DNA of 64,000 bases from Comamonas halotolerans (GTDB lineage: Bacteria; Pseudomonadota; Gammaproteobacteria; Burkholderiales; Burkholderiaceae_C), in NCBI RefSeq assembly GCF_030162935.1, contig NZ_JASAUZ010000056.1, positions 1-64,000 of the forward strand, read 5' to 3'. Below the pieces are notes generated by a model. It saw only the letters and a program-made list of their open reading frames with translations, did no database searches and was not told the DNA's origin. The position numbers and the translations under genes are program-made. Shown in pieces: positions 22,153 to 33,404 of the stretch (its first letter is position 1; each line of letters starts with the position of its first letter).

Positions 22153-25100
22153 TTAAGTGTGCGCCATAGACAGGGCAGATTCCATGTCCACGGCCACGAT
22201 GCGAGAAACACCTTGCTCCTGCATCGTCACACCAATTAATTGTTGTGCCATTTCCATGGCAATTTTGTTGTGGCTGATGAACAGGAACTGGGTTCCCTTA
22301 CTCATGCTGGCCACAAGTTTGGCATAGCGCTCGGTATTGGCGTCGTCCAAGGGGGCATCCACCTCATCAAGCAGACAGAAAGGCGCTGGATTGAGTTGGA
22401 AGATGGCAAACACCAGGGCGATGGCCGTCAGTGCTTTTTCACCACCCGAGAGCAAATGAATCGTCTGGTTCTTTTTACCAGGAGGTTGCGCCATCACCTG
22501 TACGCCGGAATCCAAAATTTCATCGCCAGTGATGATGAGCTTGGCCTGTCCACCGCCAAAAAGCTCGGGGAACATGCGCCCAAAATGCTCGTTGACAGTA
22601 TTGAATGTGCCTGAGAGCAGTTCACGCGTTTCGTTGTCGATTTTCTTGATCGCGTTTTCCAGCGTGCTCATTGCCTCGGTCAAATCTGCCATCTGGGCAT
22701 CCAGGAAGGTCTTGCGCTCCTTGGCCAGTTGCAGCTCTTCCAGTGCGGCAAGATTCACCGCACCCAGCGCTGCAATCTCGCGGTGCAAGCGATCAATCTC
22801 GCTTTGCAAACCATGCAGTTTCACGTTGCCTTCGAGAATGGATTGGGCCACTGCAGCCAGATCTGCGCCCGCTTCGGTCAACTGCTGCTCGTATTGGGCG
22901 CTACCCAACGAGGCCGCCTGTTCCTTGAGCTGGAACTCTGTGATGCGAGCGCGCATGGGGTCCAGCGCGCGCTCAATCTGCACACGGCGATCATCGCTGG
23001 CACGCAGCTTGTTGGTCAGATCTTCGTATTCACTGCGTGCTGCCGCCACGGCCTGCTCGCGCTCCATTTTCAGCGCCAACGCATCTTGCAAGCCACCCTG
23101 GGCAGCAGCATCGTTCAAACGCCCCTGCTCGGCCTGCGCACGGTCGCGCTCTTCCAGCAAGGCCTTGGTTTGCTGCTCTGCGGTTTCCAGCGTCCGCTGC
23201 AGCTCGGCCTGCCGTGCCTGCATGCTGCGCTGACTGAAGGTAGCCTCCTGGGCTCGCCGCTCCAGGGTACGCAGCTGCTCACGGCTTTCAGCCAACCTGC
23301 GCTCGGCCTCTATCACCTTTTCATCCAGCTGGGCGTGCAGCTCCTGGCTGTCGGCCAACTGCATATCCAGCTCCTCAAAACGCGCTTCCGCAGCCACCGC
23401 ACGCTCTTGCAAATCGTCCAGCACTGTCTGTACTTCAGCCACATCGGCCTCAATTTGTGCAGTTCGTGCACGCGCTTGCTCGGCTTGCTGTGTCAGGCGC
23501 AACATGTCCACCTGCAGCTCATGCGCAGACTGTTTGGCTTCTGTAGCTTCACGGCGTGCGGTCACCAGACGCTGTGAAGCATCTGCATACGCAGCTTCAG
23601 CCTTGACCAAGGCTGTGCGCGCATCTTCGCTGATCATCGCCTGGGCGCGCAACTCTTTTTCCAGATGTTCAATTTCCTGGGCGCGTGCAAGCAATCCTGA
23701 CTGCTCGGAGTCTTGCGCATAAAAGCTCACGCTGTGCGCTGTCACTGCATGGCCTGTAGGAACATAGATAGTGTCCCCTGCCTGGAGCTGGCTGCGGTGA
23801 TTCAGCGCCTCATCCAGTGTTTGTGCGGTGTAGCAGCCTGCCAGCCATTCGCTCAGCAAGGCTTTCAAACCAATATCTGACACGCGTAGCAAATCAGCGA
23901 TCAAAGGCAGTCCATTGCTCCGCAATTGGATGGCCGCATCGGGCTTGGAATAGAAAGCCAGGCGTGCAGGCGGCGCATCCTTGGCTCCTGCGCCCAAAAA
24001 GCCCCGCACCATGTCCAGACGACTGATCTCCAGCGCACCCATGCGTTCGCGCAAGGCTGCTTCCAAAGCGTTTTCCCAGCCAGCTTCCACGGCAATCCTG
24101 GTCCATAAACCCTGCAGGCTTTCCAGCCCATGCTGTGCCAACCACGGCTGCAGCTTGCCATCGGTCTTGACCTTTTCTTGCAGCGCTTTAAGCGCTTCCA
24201 TACGCGCGGCCAGCTCGGCCTGCCTTGCAGTCTCTGCATTCAAGGATTGCTGACGGGTACGGCGCTCGTCATCGAGCTGCGGCACGCTGTCTTGCAGTTC
24301 AGCCAAGGCTGCTTCAGCCATTTCGGCCATTTCAGCGGCGTCTTCGTATTGCGCCGTGATTTGCTGCAGGCGTGCTTCATCCGGCGTGGTCAAGGCATTG
24401 CGATCATTGCGCAAGCGTTCCAGACGGCTTTCGTGCTGACGATTTTGCTCGTTGATGCTGCGCTGCTCTGCAGCCAGAACCTGAATTTGTTGCTGCACCT
24501 GCACCACCTGCTGGCGCTGTTCGTTGGCCTTGTTCTGAGTGGCCCGCAATGCATCTTCCAGATCCGGCAAACGCAGGCTTTGTTCTTCCAGCTGCGCGGC
24601 CAGCATCTCCGCCAGCTCTTCCGCATCCATGCCATTGGCCGCCAGACTTTCCAGCTCCAGCTGCGCGTCTTCCTTGCGCTGCGCCCACTGGGTTATTTGC
24701 TCGGCCAGTTGCTGCATGCGCTGTTCGACGCGCTGACGGCCTTCCACCACGTAGCGGATTTCTGCTTCCAGCTTGCCAACTTCAGCCGTAGCTTCGTAGA
24801 GACGGCCTTGTGCCTGGTTAACCTTGTCACCGGCTTCGTAATGCGCTTGGCGTACAGCTTCAAGATCCGCCTCAATATGACGAATCTCCGCCATGCGGCT
24901 TTCCAGGTCGTTGACGGCTTGCAAGCCTTCTTGGCGAATCTTGGCCAAATCGCCTTCAGCGTCCTGCTTCTTCAAAAACCACAGCTGGTGTTGCTTGAGC
25001 ATGACACTGCTTTGCAGGGCGTTGTACTGCGCAGCCACCTCAGCCTGCTTCTCGAGCTTGTCAAGGTTGGCATTGAGCTCGCGCAAAATATCTTCGACGC

Positions 25101-25677
25101 GCGTGAGGTTCTCGCGGGTGTCTCCCAGACGATTTTCCGTTTCGCGGCGGCGTTCTTTGTACTTGGAAACCCCTGCAGCCTCTTCCAGAAACAGGCGCAA
25201 CTCTTCGGGACGCGACTCGATGATGCGGCTGATGGTGCCCTGACCAATGATGGCGTAGGCGCGTGGCCCCAAGCCCGTGCCGAGGAACACATCCTGCACG
25301 TCACGCCGACGCACAGGCTGGTTATTGATGAAGTAGGAGCTGTTGCCATCACGTGTCAGCACGCGTTTGACAGCAATTTCCGTGAACTGCCCCCATTGCC
25401 CTCCGGCGCGGTGATCGCTGTTGTCAAACACCAATTCCACGCTGGATCGACTGGCTGGCTTGCGGTGCGTTGTGCCGTTGAAGATCACGTCCTGCATGCT
25501 CTCGCCGCGCAACTCGCTGGCCTTGCTTTCACCCAGCACCCAACGCACTGCATCCATGATGTTGGACTTGCCGCAACCATTGGGGCCCACCACACCTACC
25601 AGCTGCCCTGGCAGCAGAAAGTTGGTAGGTTCAGCAAAAGACTTGAAGCCAGAAAGCTTGATGGAGTTAAGGCGCAC
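22153..25677 (-). CDS. smc: Chromosome partition protein SMC
   Basis: The 1174-residue protein has the SMC layout: Walker A GPNGCGKS at 31-38, a long coiled coil, a hinge domain at about 500-660, a second coiled coil, and a C-terminal head with signature LLSGGEKAL and Walker B CLLDEVDAPLDD. It loads on DNA with ScpA and ScpB to organise and separate the chromosome. It is the first gene of the smc-zipA-ligA-patatin operon, with about 150 bases upstream before the next gene. Confidence 0.97.
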   Translation of the reverse strand: MRLNSIKLSGFKSFAEPTNFLLPGQLVGVVGPNGCGKSNIMDAVRWVLGESKASELRGESMQDVIFNGTTHRKPASRSSVELVFDNSDHRAGGQWGQFTEIAVKRVLTRDGNSSYFINNQPVRRRDVQDVFLGTGLGPRAYAIIGQGTISRIIESRPEELRLFLEEAAGVSKYKERRRETENRLGDTRENLTRVEDILRELNANLDKLEKQAEVAAQYNALQSSVMLKQHQLWFLKKQDAEGDLAKIRQEGLQAVNDLESRMAEIRHIEADLEAVRQAHYEAGDKVNQAQGRLYEATAEVGKLEAEIRYVVEGRQRVEQRMQQLAEQITQWAQRKEDAQLELESLAANGMDAEELAEMLAAQLEEQSLRLPDLEDALRATQNKANEQRQQVVQVQQQIQVLAAEQRSINEQNRQHESRLERLRNDRNALTTPDEARLQQITAQYEDAAEMAEMAEAALAELQDSVPQLDDERRTRQQSLNAETARQAELAARMEALKALQEKVKTDGKLQPWLAQHGLESLQGLWTRIAVEAGWENALEAALRERMGALEISRLDMVRGFLGAGAKDAPPARLAFYSKPDAAIQLRSNGLPLIADLLRVSDIGLKALLSEWLAGCYTAQTLDEALNHRSQLQAGDTIYVPTGHAVTAHSVSFYAQDSEQSGLLARAQEIEHLEKELRAQAMISEDARTALVKAEAAYADASQRLVTARREATEAKQSAHELQVDMLRLTQQAEQARARTAQIEADVAEVQTVLDDLQERAVAAEARFEELDMQLADSQELHAQLDEKVIEAERRLAESREQLRTLERRAQEATFSQRSMQARQAELQRTLETAEQQTKALLEERDRAQAEQGRLNDAAAQGGLQDALALKMEREQAVAAARSEYEDLTNKLRASDDRRVQIERALDPMRARITEFQLKEQAASLGSAQYEQQLTEAGADLAAVAQSILEGNVKLHGLQSEIDRLHREIAALGAVNLAALEELQLAKERKTFLDAQMADLTEAMSTLENAIKKIDNETRELLSGTFNTVNEHFGRMFPELFGGGQAKLIITGDEILDSGVQVMAQPPGKKNQTIHLLSGGEKALTAIALVFAIFQLNPAPFCLLDEVDAPLDDANTERYAKLVASMSKGTQFLFISHNKIAMEMAQQLIGVTMQEQGVSRIVAVDMESALSMAHT

Positions 25678-25829
25678 GGAAGATCAGACGCTGAAGCAAA
25701 CAAAGCAATGAGAATGACCTGCGATGATAACGCGCGCCGTTACAACTACCTGCGAGCGCATTTCACGAACTTTGTAACAAAAAGGGATATGCCATCTACT
25801 TTCTTGACATCCAAGCTCCCAATCTAGCG

Positions 25830-28800
25830 TTAAGCAGACTGATTTGCCACTGCGGAAGCACCATGAAGTTCAGATACCACATCAGCTTGCGTCTTAACGG
25901 TGCGGGAGCCTCCATATTCACGGACCCAGACCTCGAATTTGTCAACGGGCTGCGGACGACTGAATAAAAATCCTTGCCAATAGCTACAACCATTGGCGGC
26001 GAGAAAGCACCGCTGCTCCTCGGTCTCGACACCCTCCGCAATCACCTGCAACCCCAAGCTGGTGCCCAGCGCAATGATGGAACACGCAATAGCGGCATCG
26101 TTCAAACTGGTGTCAACTTCACGCACAAAACTCTGATCGATCTTGAGCTTGTCCAGCGGCAAACGTTTGAGATAGCTCAGGGATGAGTAGCCCGTACCAA
26201 AATCATCGAGCGAGAAGATCACACCCATTGTCTTGAGCTGCACCATTTTTCGAATGGTGTCCTCCACATCCGTCAGCAGCATTCCCTCTGTCAACTCCAG
26301 CTCCAACAGACTGGCCTTGGCACCGGTCACTTCCAGCGCTTGCCGCACCTGCTCCACAAAGCCGGGTTGGTAAAACTGGCGTGGACTTACATTGACCGAC
26401 ATGGTCAGCGTGGACAGCAAAGGATCCTGTGCCCAATGCGCCAGCTGACGACAAGCTGCATAGAGCACCCATTCTCCCAAAGGCAAAATCAAGCCCGAGT
26501 CTTCTGCAGCAGGGACAAACACGGACGGAGTAATAAAACCCTTGACGGGGTGGTGCCAGCGCAGCAATGCCTCTGCACCCACCACTTTGTCGCTTTGCAC
26601 CTGTGGCTGAAAAAACAGGTCAAACTCATGACGCTCCAAAGCCAGACGCAGATCTTTTTCCATTTCCACGCGTGCGCTGACCGCTTTTTGCATGCTGGGA
26701 TCAAAGAACTGAAGAGTGTCACGCCCTGCAGACTTGGCCTGATAAAGCGCCAGATCTGCGCGTTTGAGCAGCTCTTCCACCGTGTCACTTGCACTGCCCA
26801 GCACCACAGCCCCCATGCTGACGGTGACGTGAAAGTCCTGCCCACTCAAATAGAAGGGAGTGCGCAAGGCTTGCAAGATCGCACAGCCCACCTGCTCGGT
26901 ACAGCGCCCTGCCTCCAGCGGATCCACAGGCAAGTCTTCGAGCACCACGGCAAACTCGTCGCCCCCCTGGCGGGCCAGGGTATGCCTCCCGGCAATGCAA
27001 CTGCTCAGGCGTGTTGCAACCAAACGCAGCAAGGCATCGCCATGATCGTGGCCCAGTGTTTCATTGAGTGACTTGAAGTTGTCAATATCAAGCAGCAGCA
27101 AAGCCCCCTTGTTGCCATTGCCGAGCTGGCTGCGCACCAGAGCTTCACTGAGCCGGTCAAGCAGCAAACGCCGATTGGGCAGTTGGGTGAGCATGTCGTA
27201 ATAACCGAGCCAACGGATTTCGGCCTCTGCTGCCTTGCGCTGGCTTACATCCACAAAGCTCAGCAGGATGCGGCCGCCCAAAAACCGCCCAGACACCTCC
27301 ATACTCAACTCTTGACCATCCTTGCGACGCAGCAGGTATTCCATCGCGGGCATGTTCACACCGTTGGGCACGACCTCGCAACGCCCAGCATTCAATCGCT
27401 GAAGCAAGGCAGTATGTTGCTGCATGTCCACGCACAGATGACGCCACATGCTTGACTCATCAGACAGATCGCTGAGTGCCCAGCCTGTCATGGCTTCAAA
27501 CTGGTGGTTCACGAACTCGATATCACCCACCGGCCCGACCACCACCAGCCCCACCGGCATGTAACGCAGCATTTCACTGGAATAAGCTTCGCGCGCCTGC
27601 AATTGCACCTGCATCAAGCGATGCTCGGTCACATCCAGCAGCAATGCGATATGTCGCCCAAGGGGCTTGCCATCCGCATTCCGCAGGGGAGAAACCCACA
27701 ATTCGACCCAAATGGTGCTGCCATCCTTTCGCACCATACGGGTGGTGGTCGTAAAGTGTTGCGATCGCCCTTCGGACAGCTGGCGCTCCAGCAGCAGACA
27801 ATCCTGACGGTCATCAGGATGAATCACGTCATAGATATCCATACTCTCCAACGCTTCCCAGTTGAAGCCGACAATGTCTGAGAAGCGCGTGTTGGCACTG
27901 ATGTAGCGACTGTTTTTTGCCTCAATTTCGGCGACACCAATTGCAGACTGGTTGAACAACGCCTTGAGTCTGTCGGTGCGCTCGCGCAGCAAATTATGTT
28001 TCGCTTTGGAGCGGGTTTGTGCGCGCTGCCGTTGCAGTGACAACAGCAGCACCACAGCAGCCAGTAGCATGGTTGCCGCCAGCGTGCTTGCTCCGATAGT
28101 GGCTGGAAATGAGCGCTCTATCTGAGACAGCATGGAATGACTGGCCATGAAATCCAGAGTCCACTGTCGCCCCATGAAGGACATCTGCCTTTGAGCGTAT
28201 GCCAGAGACTGCGGCTCTGCAGACCAGCCCTGTGATTCATAAACAGTCAGGCTGCGGGAAGCAGGATCACTGGATTGATCCTGAATTGACAGCAAGGTAT
28301 GCGGCAACATGCCACGTGAGCGCAGCAGCTCAATCAGTGAATCAACCCGCACACTGATACTAAGCACACCGTCCAGCAAGTGATGCTCTGCTTCACCACC
28401 TCTTAATGGAACACCGATCAATACCCCTGCACCCCCGATTCCATCCAGCGCATGCGGCTCACTCATCAGCGCTTGAGCCTGCGTATTCACTTGAAATTGC
28501 TCAATCTGGGCCTGAAGTTGCGGCTGCTGCTGTGCATCCAGCCCCTTGAGCACTTGTCTCGCAGCAAATGGCCAGACCTCATCCACTATGTAATAGCTGG
28601 ATTGTTTCAAAGGAACAACTGGCATTGCGCTTTCATCCACACGCAACGCACTTGGAACCTCGTTGAGCAATTTGGCACGGTAAGCCGCATACTCCTGTGC
28701 GTCCATTCGCCGCATCAGCATCAACGCCTCCATTCCTGCATAGCGCGTGCCACGCTCTTGCATCAGGCCGAGAGATTTGAACACCTTATCTGCAGCAGCC

Positions 28801-29039
28801 GGAGTCGCCTCCAGCAAGGGACGTAAGCCCTGCACGTAGTCCGAGTAGACAAACAGCCGCTGCTCCAGCGCTATTGCAAACAGTTTGGCTTGCTGCTCCA
28901 GGCGCTCCTGCACCGTCTGCACCTGACGCTGCTCCAGGGCATGCCACAGGCCCAGGCTCAGAGTACTTCCAACTGCAAAGACAGCTACTGCCGGCCACCA
29001 GATTTGCAACTGCTGTTGAAGCTTGTAGCGGAATTTCAT
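25830..29039 (-). CDS. CHASE-PAS-GGDEF-EAL cyclic-di-GMP protein
   Basis: The 1069-residue protein has a transmembrane helix at about 15-35, a periplasmic CHASE-type sensor domain (about 60-300) and a second helix near 320-340. Two PAS regions follow, then a cyclase domain with intact GGDEF (near 695) and a phosphodiesterase domain with intact EALLRW (near 822) and DDFGTGYSS. Both activities may therefore be present. I start it at 29039 (MKFRYKLQQQ), directly before the first membrane helix. An in-frame ATG 36 codons upstream has no ribosome site either, so the start is uncertain. It seems to be a single gene. Confidence 0.9.
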   Translation of the reverse strand: MKFRYKLQQQLQIWWPAVAVFAVGSTLSLGLWHALEQRQVQTVQERLEQQAKLFAIALEQRLFVYSDYVQGLRPLLEATPAAADKVFKSLGLMQERGTRYAGMEALMLMRRMDAQEYAAYRAKLLNEVPSALRVDESAMPVVPLKQSSYYIVDEVWPFAARQVLKGLDAQQQPQLQAQIEQFQVNTQAQALMSEPHALDGIGGAGVLIGVPLRGGEAEHHLLDGVLSISVRVDSLIELLRSRGMLPHTLLSIQDQSSDPASRSLTVYESQGWSAEPQSLAYAQRQMSFMGRQWTLDFMASHSMLSQIERSFPATIGASTLAATMLLAAVVLLLSLQRQRAQTRSKAKHNLLRERTDRLKALFNQSAIGVAEIEAKNSRYISANTRFSDIVGFNWEALESMDIYDVIHPDDRQDCLLLERQLSEGRSQHFTTTTRMVRKDGSTIWVELWVSPLRNADGKPLGRHIALLLDVTEHRLMQVQLQAREAYSSEMLRYMPVGLVVVGPVGDIEFVNHQFEAMTGWALSDLSDESSMWRHLCVDMQQHTALLQRLNAGRCEVVPNGVNMPAMEYLLRRKDGQELSMEVSGRFLGGRILLSFVDVSQRKAAEAEIRWLGYYDMLTQLPNRRLLLDRLSEALVRSQLGNGNKGALLLLDIDNFKSLNETLGHDHGDALLRLVATRLSSCIAGRHTLARQGGDEFAVVLEDLPVDPLEAGRCTEQVGCAILQALRTPFYLSGQDFHVTVSMGAVVLGSASDTVEELLKRADLALYQAKSAGRDTLQFFDPSMQKAVSARVEMEKDLRLALERHEFDLFFQPQVQSDKVVGAEALLRWHHPVKGFITPSVFVPAAEDSGLILPLGEWVLYAACRQLAHWAQDPLLSTLTMSVNVSPRQFYQPGFVEQVRQALEVTGAKASLLELELTEGMLLTDVEDTIRKMVQLKTMGVIFSLDDFGTGYSSLSYLKRLPLDKLKIDQSFVREVDTSLNDAAIACSIIALGTSLGLQVIAEGVETEEQRCFLAANGCSYWQGFLFSRPQPVDKFEVWVREYGGSRTVKTQADVVSELHGASAVANQSA

Positions 29040-29176
29040 AGGGGAGGCAGAAAAGTTCAAAAATTGCCGTTTATCCGACAAGCAACTGCTAACAAAGATT
29101 ACCTGCCCCCTAGCATAACCGCGCAAACGAGCCCAAAAATCCAACATAAAGACAAAATAAACGCTCTAATCCTTGG

Positions 29177-30076
29177 TTAAATTGGCCTGAGCGCAGCTTG
29201 GTGCTCGGCCACAATCTGCTTGATGAGGCGCCAAACTGTCTGAATCCGTAGCAAGCCTTTGGCTTCTTCGGGCATCGACATCCAAAAGGTACGCTCAAAT
29301 TTGGCCGTCTCTGGCAACACCCGCTGCAACAGCGGATCGCGATCCGCCAAAAAGGCGGGCAATACCGCCAGCCCTGCCCCGGCACGCACCGCCTCATATT
29401 GCGCGGCAATGCTTGTACTGCGAAAAACGTAATGCAATGGTTTGTGCAATTGCGCCAGCAACTGCAACTCCTTGGTGAACAGCAAATCATCCACATAGTC
29501 GATGAAATGGTGATGCCGTAAATCCTCGCTACCGCGCACCAACGGCTTGTGCGCCAAATACTGTCGCTCGCCATACAGATAGAGGTGGTAGTCAGCCAGC
29601 TTACTCACCACAACCGTTCCGCGCTTGGGCCGCTCCAGGGAAATCACAATATCTGCTTCACGCCGCGACAAATGCATCAAGCGTGGCAAAGCCAACAAAT
29701 CCACAGACAGCTTGGGGTGCTGCTGTGACAGCATCGCCAAAGGCGCTGCCAGCAATTGGCCACCCAGGCCCTCCGTGACACCCACACGAACCAAACCCGC
29801 CACCGCGGCAGTCTCTGCCGTTACCTGCTGTGTCAGATGTTCCATGCCACGAGCCGCTTTCTCCATGGCTTGGGCAACTGACAGTAGCTGCCGTCCGGCT
29901 TCATTGAGTTTGTGTCCTGACACTTCACGTACAAACAACGGATAACCCAACTGCTGCTCCAGCGCCTGGATACGCCGCGCCACCGTTGTGTGCTCAACCT
30001 CCAGGGCACGTGCAGCCCCCGCCAAAGTGCCAGTTTGTGCCAGAGCTGCAAAAAAACGTAGGTGATCCCAGTCCAT
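29177..30076 (-). CDS. LysR-family transcriptional regulator
   Basis: The 299-residue protein has an N-terminal helix-turn-helix ([20 protein letters not shown] at 17-36) and a C-terminal ligand-binding domain. It is divergent from mmsA with a 113-base gap, the classical arrangement for a LysR regulator that controls its neighbour. It may respond to a valine-catabolism intermediate such as methylmalonate semialdehyde or 3-hydroxyisobutyrate (inference). The start at 30076 (MDWDHLRFF) is preferred over an upstream extension of 12 codons. A short dyad GCGT-AA-ACGC at 30116-30125 in the shared gap is a candidate site. Confidence 0.88.
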   Translation of the reverse strand: MDWDHLRFFAALAQTGTLAGAARALEVEHTTVARRIQALEQQLGYPLFVREVSGHKLNEAGRQLLSVAQAMEKAARGMEHLTQQVTAETAAVAGLVRVGVTEGLGGQLLAAPLAMLSQQHPKLSVDLLALPRLMHLSRREADIVISLERPKRGTVVVSKLADYHLYLYGERQYLAHKPLVRGSEDLRHHHFIDYVDDLLFTKELQLLAQLHKPLHYVFRSTSIAAQYEAVRAGAGLAVLPAFLADRDPLLQRVLPETAKFERTFWMSMPEEAKGLLRIQTVWRLIKQIVAEHQAALRPI

Positions 30077-30189
30077 ACACAACAGTGTGCCTGTGCTTTT
30101 TTGCAAAGCCAACGTGCGTAAACGCGTATTGCCTTAGCAGTTTTGCACACCTAGGATGTTGGATACAGCTATACACAAGGAGACCAACC

Positions 30190-31713
30190 ATGAATGCCCC
30201 TGCGGACAACCAAGTGCTTGCACCCACTGTCAAGCTACTCATCAACGGTGAGTTTGTTGAATCAAAAACCACGCAGTGGCGCAACGTCGTCAACCCAGCG
30301 ACCCAGGAAGTCCTGGCCCGTGTGCCATTTGCGACTCCTGATGAGATCAATCTGGCTGTCAGCAACGCCAAAGAAGCATTCAAAAGCTGGAAGAAAACCC
30401 CCATTGGCACACGTGCCCGCATCTTCCTCAAGTTGCAGCAGCTCATCCGTGAGAACATGAAGGAGCTAGCCGCCCTGCTCACTGCGGAGCAAGGAAAAAC
30501 TCTGCCAGATGCCGAAGGAGATGTCTTCCGAGGGCTGGAAGTGGTTGAACATGCGGCCAACATCGGCACGCTGCAGCTCGGGGAGCTGGCCAACAACGTG
30601 GCCAACGGCGTGGATACCTATACGCTGAACCAGCCCTTGGGGGTGTGTGCGGGCATCACCCCCTTCAACTTTCCGGCCATGATTCCACTCTGGATGTTCC
30701 CCATGGCCATTGCCACAGGCAACACCTTTGTGCTCAAGCCTTCTGAGCAGGATCCGATGGTGACCATGCGCCTGTGCGAGCTGGCCCTGGAAGCCGGCGT
30801 GCCTCCAGGGGTGCTCAACGTGGTGCATGGTGGCGAAGATGTTGTCAACGCCATTTGCGATCACCCAGACATCAAGGCCATCAGCTTCGTGGGCTCCACC
30901 AAAGTTGGCACCCATGTCTACAACAGGGCCAGCCTCAATGGCAAGCGCGTGCAGTGCATGATGGGCGCAAAAAACCATGCCATTGTGCTGCCAGACGCAA
31001 ACAAAGAGCAATCGCTCAACGCTTTGGCAGGCGCAGCCTTCGGCGCCGCAGGCCAACGCTGTATGGCGCTCTCCGTAGTTGTGCTGGTGGGAGAAGCGCA
31101 AAAATGGATCCCCGACCTTGTTGCCAAGGCGCAGACACTCAAGGTCAATGCAGGCACTGAAGCTGGTACCGATGTGGGCCCACTGGTTTCTTGCGCAGCA
31201 CTTTCGCGCGTGGAAGGCCTGATTGAACGCGGTGTGGCCGAAGGCGCTGTGCTGGAGCTCGATGGCCGCAGACCCCAGGTTGCCGGTTACGAAAAAGGCA
31301 ACTTTGTCGGTCCCACCATATTTAGTGGCGTCAAGCCCGGCATGAGCATTTACGACCAGGAAATCTTTGGCCCTGTGCTGTGCATCGTGGCTGCCGACGA
31401 TATCGATCAGGCCATCGACTTCATCAATGCCAACCCCAATGGCAACGGCACGGCCATCTTCACGCAATCCGGTGCAGCGGCCCGCAAGTTCCAGGAAGAA
31501 ATCGATGTGGGTCAGGTTGGCATCAATGTACCCATCCCTGTGCCCGTTCCGCTGTTCTCGTTCACAGGCAGCCGCGCTTCCAAGCTGGGCGATTTGGGCC
31601 CTTACGGCAAGCAAGTGGTCATGTTCTATACCCAGACCAAGACGGTGACTGCTCGCTGGTTTGACGACAGCACCACAAGCCACGGCGTGAACACCACCAT
31701 CAGTCTGAAATGA
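30190..31713 (+). CDS. mmsA: Methylmalonate-semialdehyde dehydrogenase (CoA-acylating)
   Basis: The 507-residue aldehyde dehydrogenase has its nucleophile at C291 ([11 protein letters not shown]). The [12 protein letters not shown] segment, with Asn in place of the usual general-base Glu, is typical of the CoA-acylating MMSDH subgroup, as are the segments [14 protein letters not shown] and [11 protein letters not shown]. It converts methylmalonate semialdehyde to propionyl-CoA at the end of valine degradation, and malonate semialdehyde to acetyl-CoA. AAGGAG precedes the ATG at 30190. It is the first gene of a rightward group that contains two more valine-pathway enzymes. Confidence 0.95.
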   Translation: MNAPADNQVLAPTVKLLINGEFVESKTTQWRNVVNPATQEVLARVPFATPDEINLAVSNAKEAFKSWKKTPIGTRARIFLKLQQLIRENMKELAALLTAEQGKTLPDAEGDVFRGLEVVEHAANIGTLQLGELANNVANGVDTYTLNQPLGVCAGITPFNFPAMIPLWMFPMAIATGNTFVLKPSEQDPMVTMRLCELALEAGVPPGVLNVVHGGEDVVNAICDHPDIKAISFVGSTKVGTHVYNRASLNGKRVQCMMGAKNHAIVLPDANKEQSLNALAGAAFGAAGQRCMALSVVVLVGEAQKWIPDLVAKAQTLKVNAGTEAGTDVGPLVSCAALSRVEGLIERGVAEGAVLELDGRRPQVAGYEKGNFVGPTIFSGVKPGMSIYDQEIFGPVLCIVAADDIDQAIDFINANPNGNGTAIFTQSGAAARKFQEEIDVGQVGINVPIPVPVPLFSFTGSRASKLGDLGPYGKQVVMFYTQTKTVTARWFDDSTTSHGVNTTISLK

Positions 31714-31785
31714 CGCGCCTGTGCCAAGGCTGATGCAGCCAGCAACGCCGGGCACTGCGCATGGGGTTCTGGGAAGATATGACCC

Positions 31786-32193
31786 ATGAAATACCGTATC
31801 TCTCCCTGGATTTGCTGCGCCACCCTGGCAGCAAGTTTATTGATTGCTGCAAAGGCGCAAGCGCAGGCAGGTGCTGTTTGTGATCCACAGAGCAGCAACA
31901 TCAGCAGCTCCAATGCATGTGCCGTGCAGCGCTTTCAGCAAGCAGACACCGCGCAAAACATCCTCTACGGCGACGTGATGCGTGCCTTGTCTGCCCATGA
32001 ACGCCCGGCCTTGCGCAAAGACCAAGCCGCGTGGAGCCGCCAACGCATGCAGCGCTGCAAAGCCCAGCATGCCAGCGATGAAGGCCGTGCCGACTGGCCC
32101 CAGCGCCTGCACGACTGCCTCACGCAGGCAACTGAACTGCGCCGCCAAGCACTGATGCACTGGCTGCACCAAGAACGAGCACCGGATTCTTGA
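31786..32193 (+). CDS. Secreted LprI-like (DUF1311) protein
   Basis: The 135-residue protein has a clear signal peptide (hydrophobic stretch to about residue 27, cleavage near AQA). The mature part has the pattern of the lysozyme-inhibitor LprI N-terminal family: a Cys pair early, an LRKDQAAWSRQRMQRC block, and a late DCLTQATELR. It would be periplasmic or lipid-free secreted. A role in lysozyme resistance is only family-level knowledge. It sits between mmsA and the acyl-CoA dehydrogenase but has no evident link to valine breakdown. Confidence 0.75.
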   Translation: MKYRISPWICCATLAASLLIAAKAQAQAGAVCDPQSSNISSSNACAVQRFQQADTAQNILYGDVMRALSAHERPALRKDQAAWSRQRMQRCKAQHASDEGRADWPQRLHDCLTQATELRRQALMHWLHQERAPDS

Positions 32194-32237
32194 TCCGTTG
32201 CTCACTCGGTTCATGAAAACAACAAGGAGACAACGCC

Positions 32238-33404
32238 ATGGACTTTGAACTCAGCGAAGACCAACGCGCTTATGCCGAGACAGCCCGCCAGTTCGCGCAA
32301 GATGAGCTGGCCCCCCATGCTGCGCAGTGGGATGAGCAAGCCAGCTTCCCTCGCGAAGCCATTGCCAAAGCCGGAGAACTTGGTTTTTGTGGCCTCTATG
32401 CGCCTGAAAACGCAGGTGGGCTGGCGTTGCCGCGCCTTGATGCCACCTTGGTGTTTGAGGAACTGGCCGCCGTAGACCCCAGCACCACAGCCTTTATCAC
32501 CATTCACAATATGGCTACCTGGATGCTGGGCACCTGGGCCACTGACACCGTTCGCACCGAATGGGGCGAGTTGCTGTGCAGCGGGCAAAAACTGGCCAGC
32601 TACGCCTTGACGGAGCCCGGTGCAGGCTCGGATGCAGCCTCTTTGAAGACCCGCGCCGAACGCGTGGGCAATGAATACATCATCAACGGTGCCAAAGCCT
32701 TTATCAGCGGTGCAGGCAGCACCGATGTGCTGGTGCTCATGGCGCGAACCGGCGGTGCTGACTCAGGTGCCTCCGGCATCAGTGCCTTTGCTGTACCAGC
32801 CAACGCCGAAGGCATCAGCTACGGGAAAAAAGAAGCAAAAATGGGCTGGAACAGCCAGCCCACCCGGGTGATCAACTTCGATAACGTGCACATTCCCGCA
32901 CAGAACCTGCTGGGCCGCGAAGGAGAAGGCTTCAAGATTGCCATGAAGGGCCTGGACGGCGGGCGCATCAACATCGCCACCTGCTCTGTGGGTGCGGCCC
33001 AAGGTGCGCTCACGCAGGCTCAGCAATATCTGCAGGAACGCAAGCAGTTTGGCAAAACCCTTGCCAGCTTCCAGGCGCTGCAATTCAAGCTGGCCGATAT
33101 GGCCACCGAACTGGTGGCGGCCCGCCAGATGGTCCGCCTGGCCGCTAGCAAACTTGATGCTGGCGCACGCGATGCATCCACTTACTGCGCCATGGCCAAG
33201 CGCTTTGCCACCGACGTCGGATTTACAGTGTGCAACGAAGCATTGCAGATGCATGGCGGCTATGGCTATCTGCGCGACTTTCCGCTGGAGCGCCTGCTAC
33301 GTGACGCACGCGTGCACCAGATTCTGGAAGGCACCAACGAAATCATGCGCGTCATCATTGCACGCCGCATGCTCGAAGGCGATGCACCGTCCGCAATTCG
33401 CTAA
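32238..33404 (+). CDS. Acyl-CoA dehydrogenase, probably isobutyryl-CoA dehydrogenase
   Basis: The 388-residue flavoenzyme has the acyl-CoA dehydrogenase signature ALTEPGAGSDAAS, the C-terminal signature QMHGGYGYLRDFPLERLLRD, and the glutamate of LEGTNEIMR in the position of the catalytic base. It oxidises a short branched acyl-CoA to the enoyl-CoA, passing electrons to ETF. Between mmsA and mmsB, isobutyryl-CoA is the most likely substrate (inference from context and from resemblance to human ACAD8-type enzymes). AAGGAG precedes the ATG. Confidence 0.9.
   Translation: MDFELSEDQRAYAETARQFAQDELAPHAAQWDEQASFPREAIAKAGELGFCGLYAPENAGGLALPRLDATLVFEELAAVDPSTTAFITIHNMATWMLGTWATDTVRTEWGELLCSGQKLASYALTEPGAGSDAASLKTRAERVGNEYIINGAKAFISGAGSTDVLVLMARTGGADSGASGISAFAVPANAEGISYGKKEAKMGWNSQPTRVINFDNVHIPAQNLLGREGEGFKIAMKGLDGGRINIATCSVGAAQGALTQAQQYLQERKQFGKTLASFQALQFKLADMATELVAARQMVRLAASKLDAGARDASTYCAMAKRFATDVGFTVCNEALQMHGGYGYLRDFPLERLLRDARVHQILEGTNEIMRVIIARRMLEGDAPSAIR

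Noticed and set aside
24130-25827. A 565-codon open frame opposite smc
   Set aside because: Antisense shadow of a well-defined SMC protein; no domain or ribosome site.
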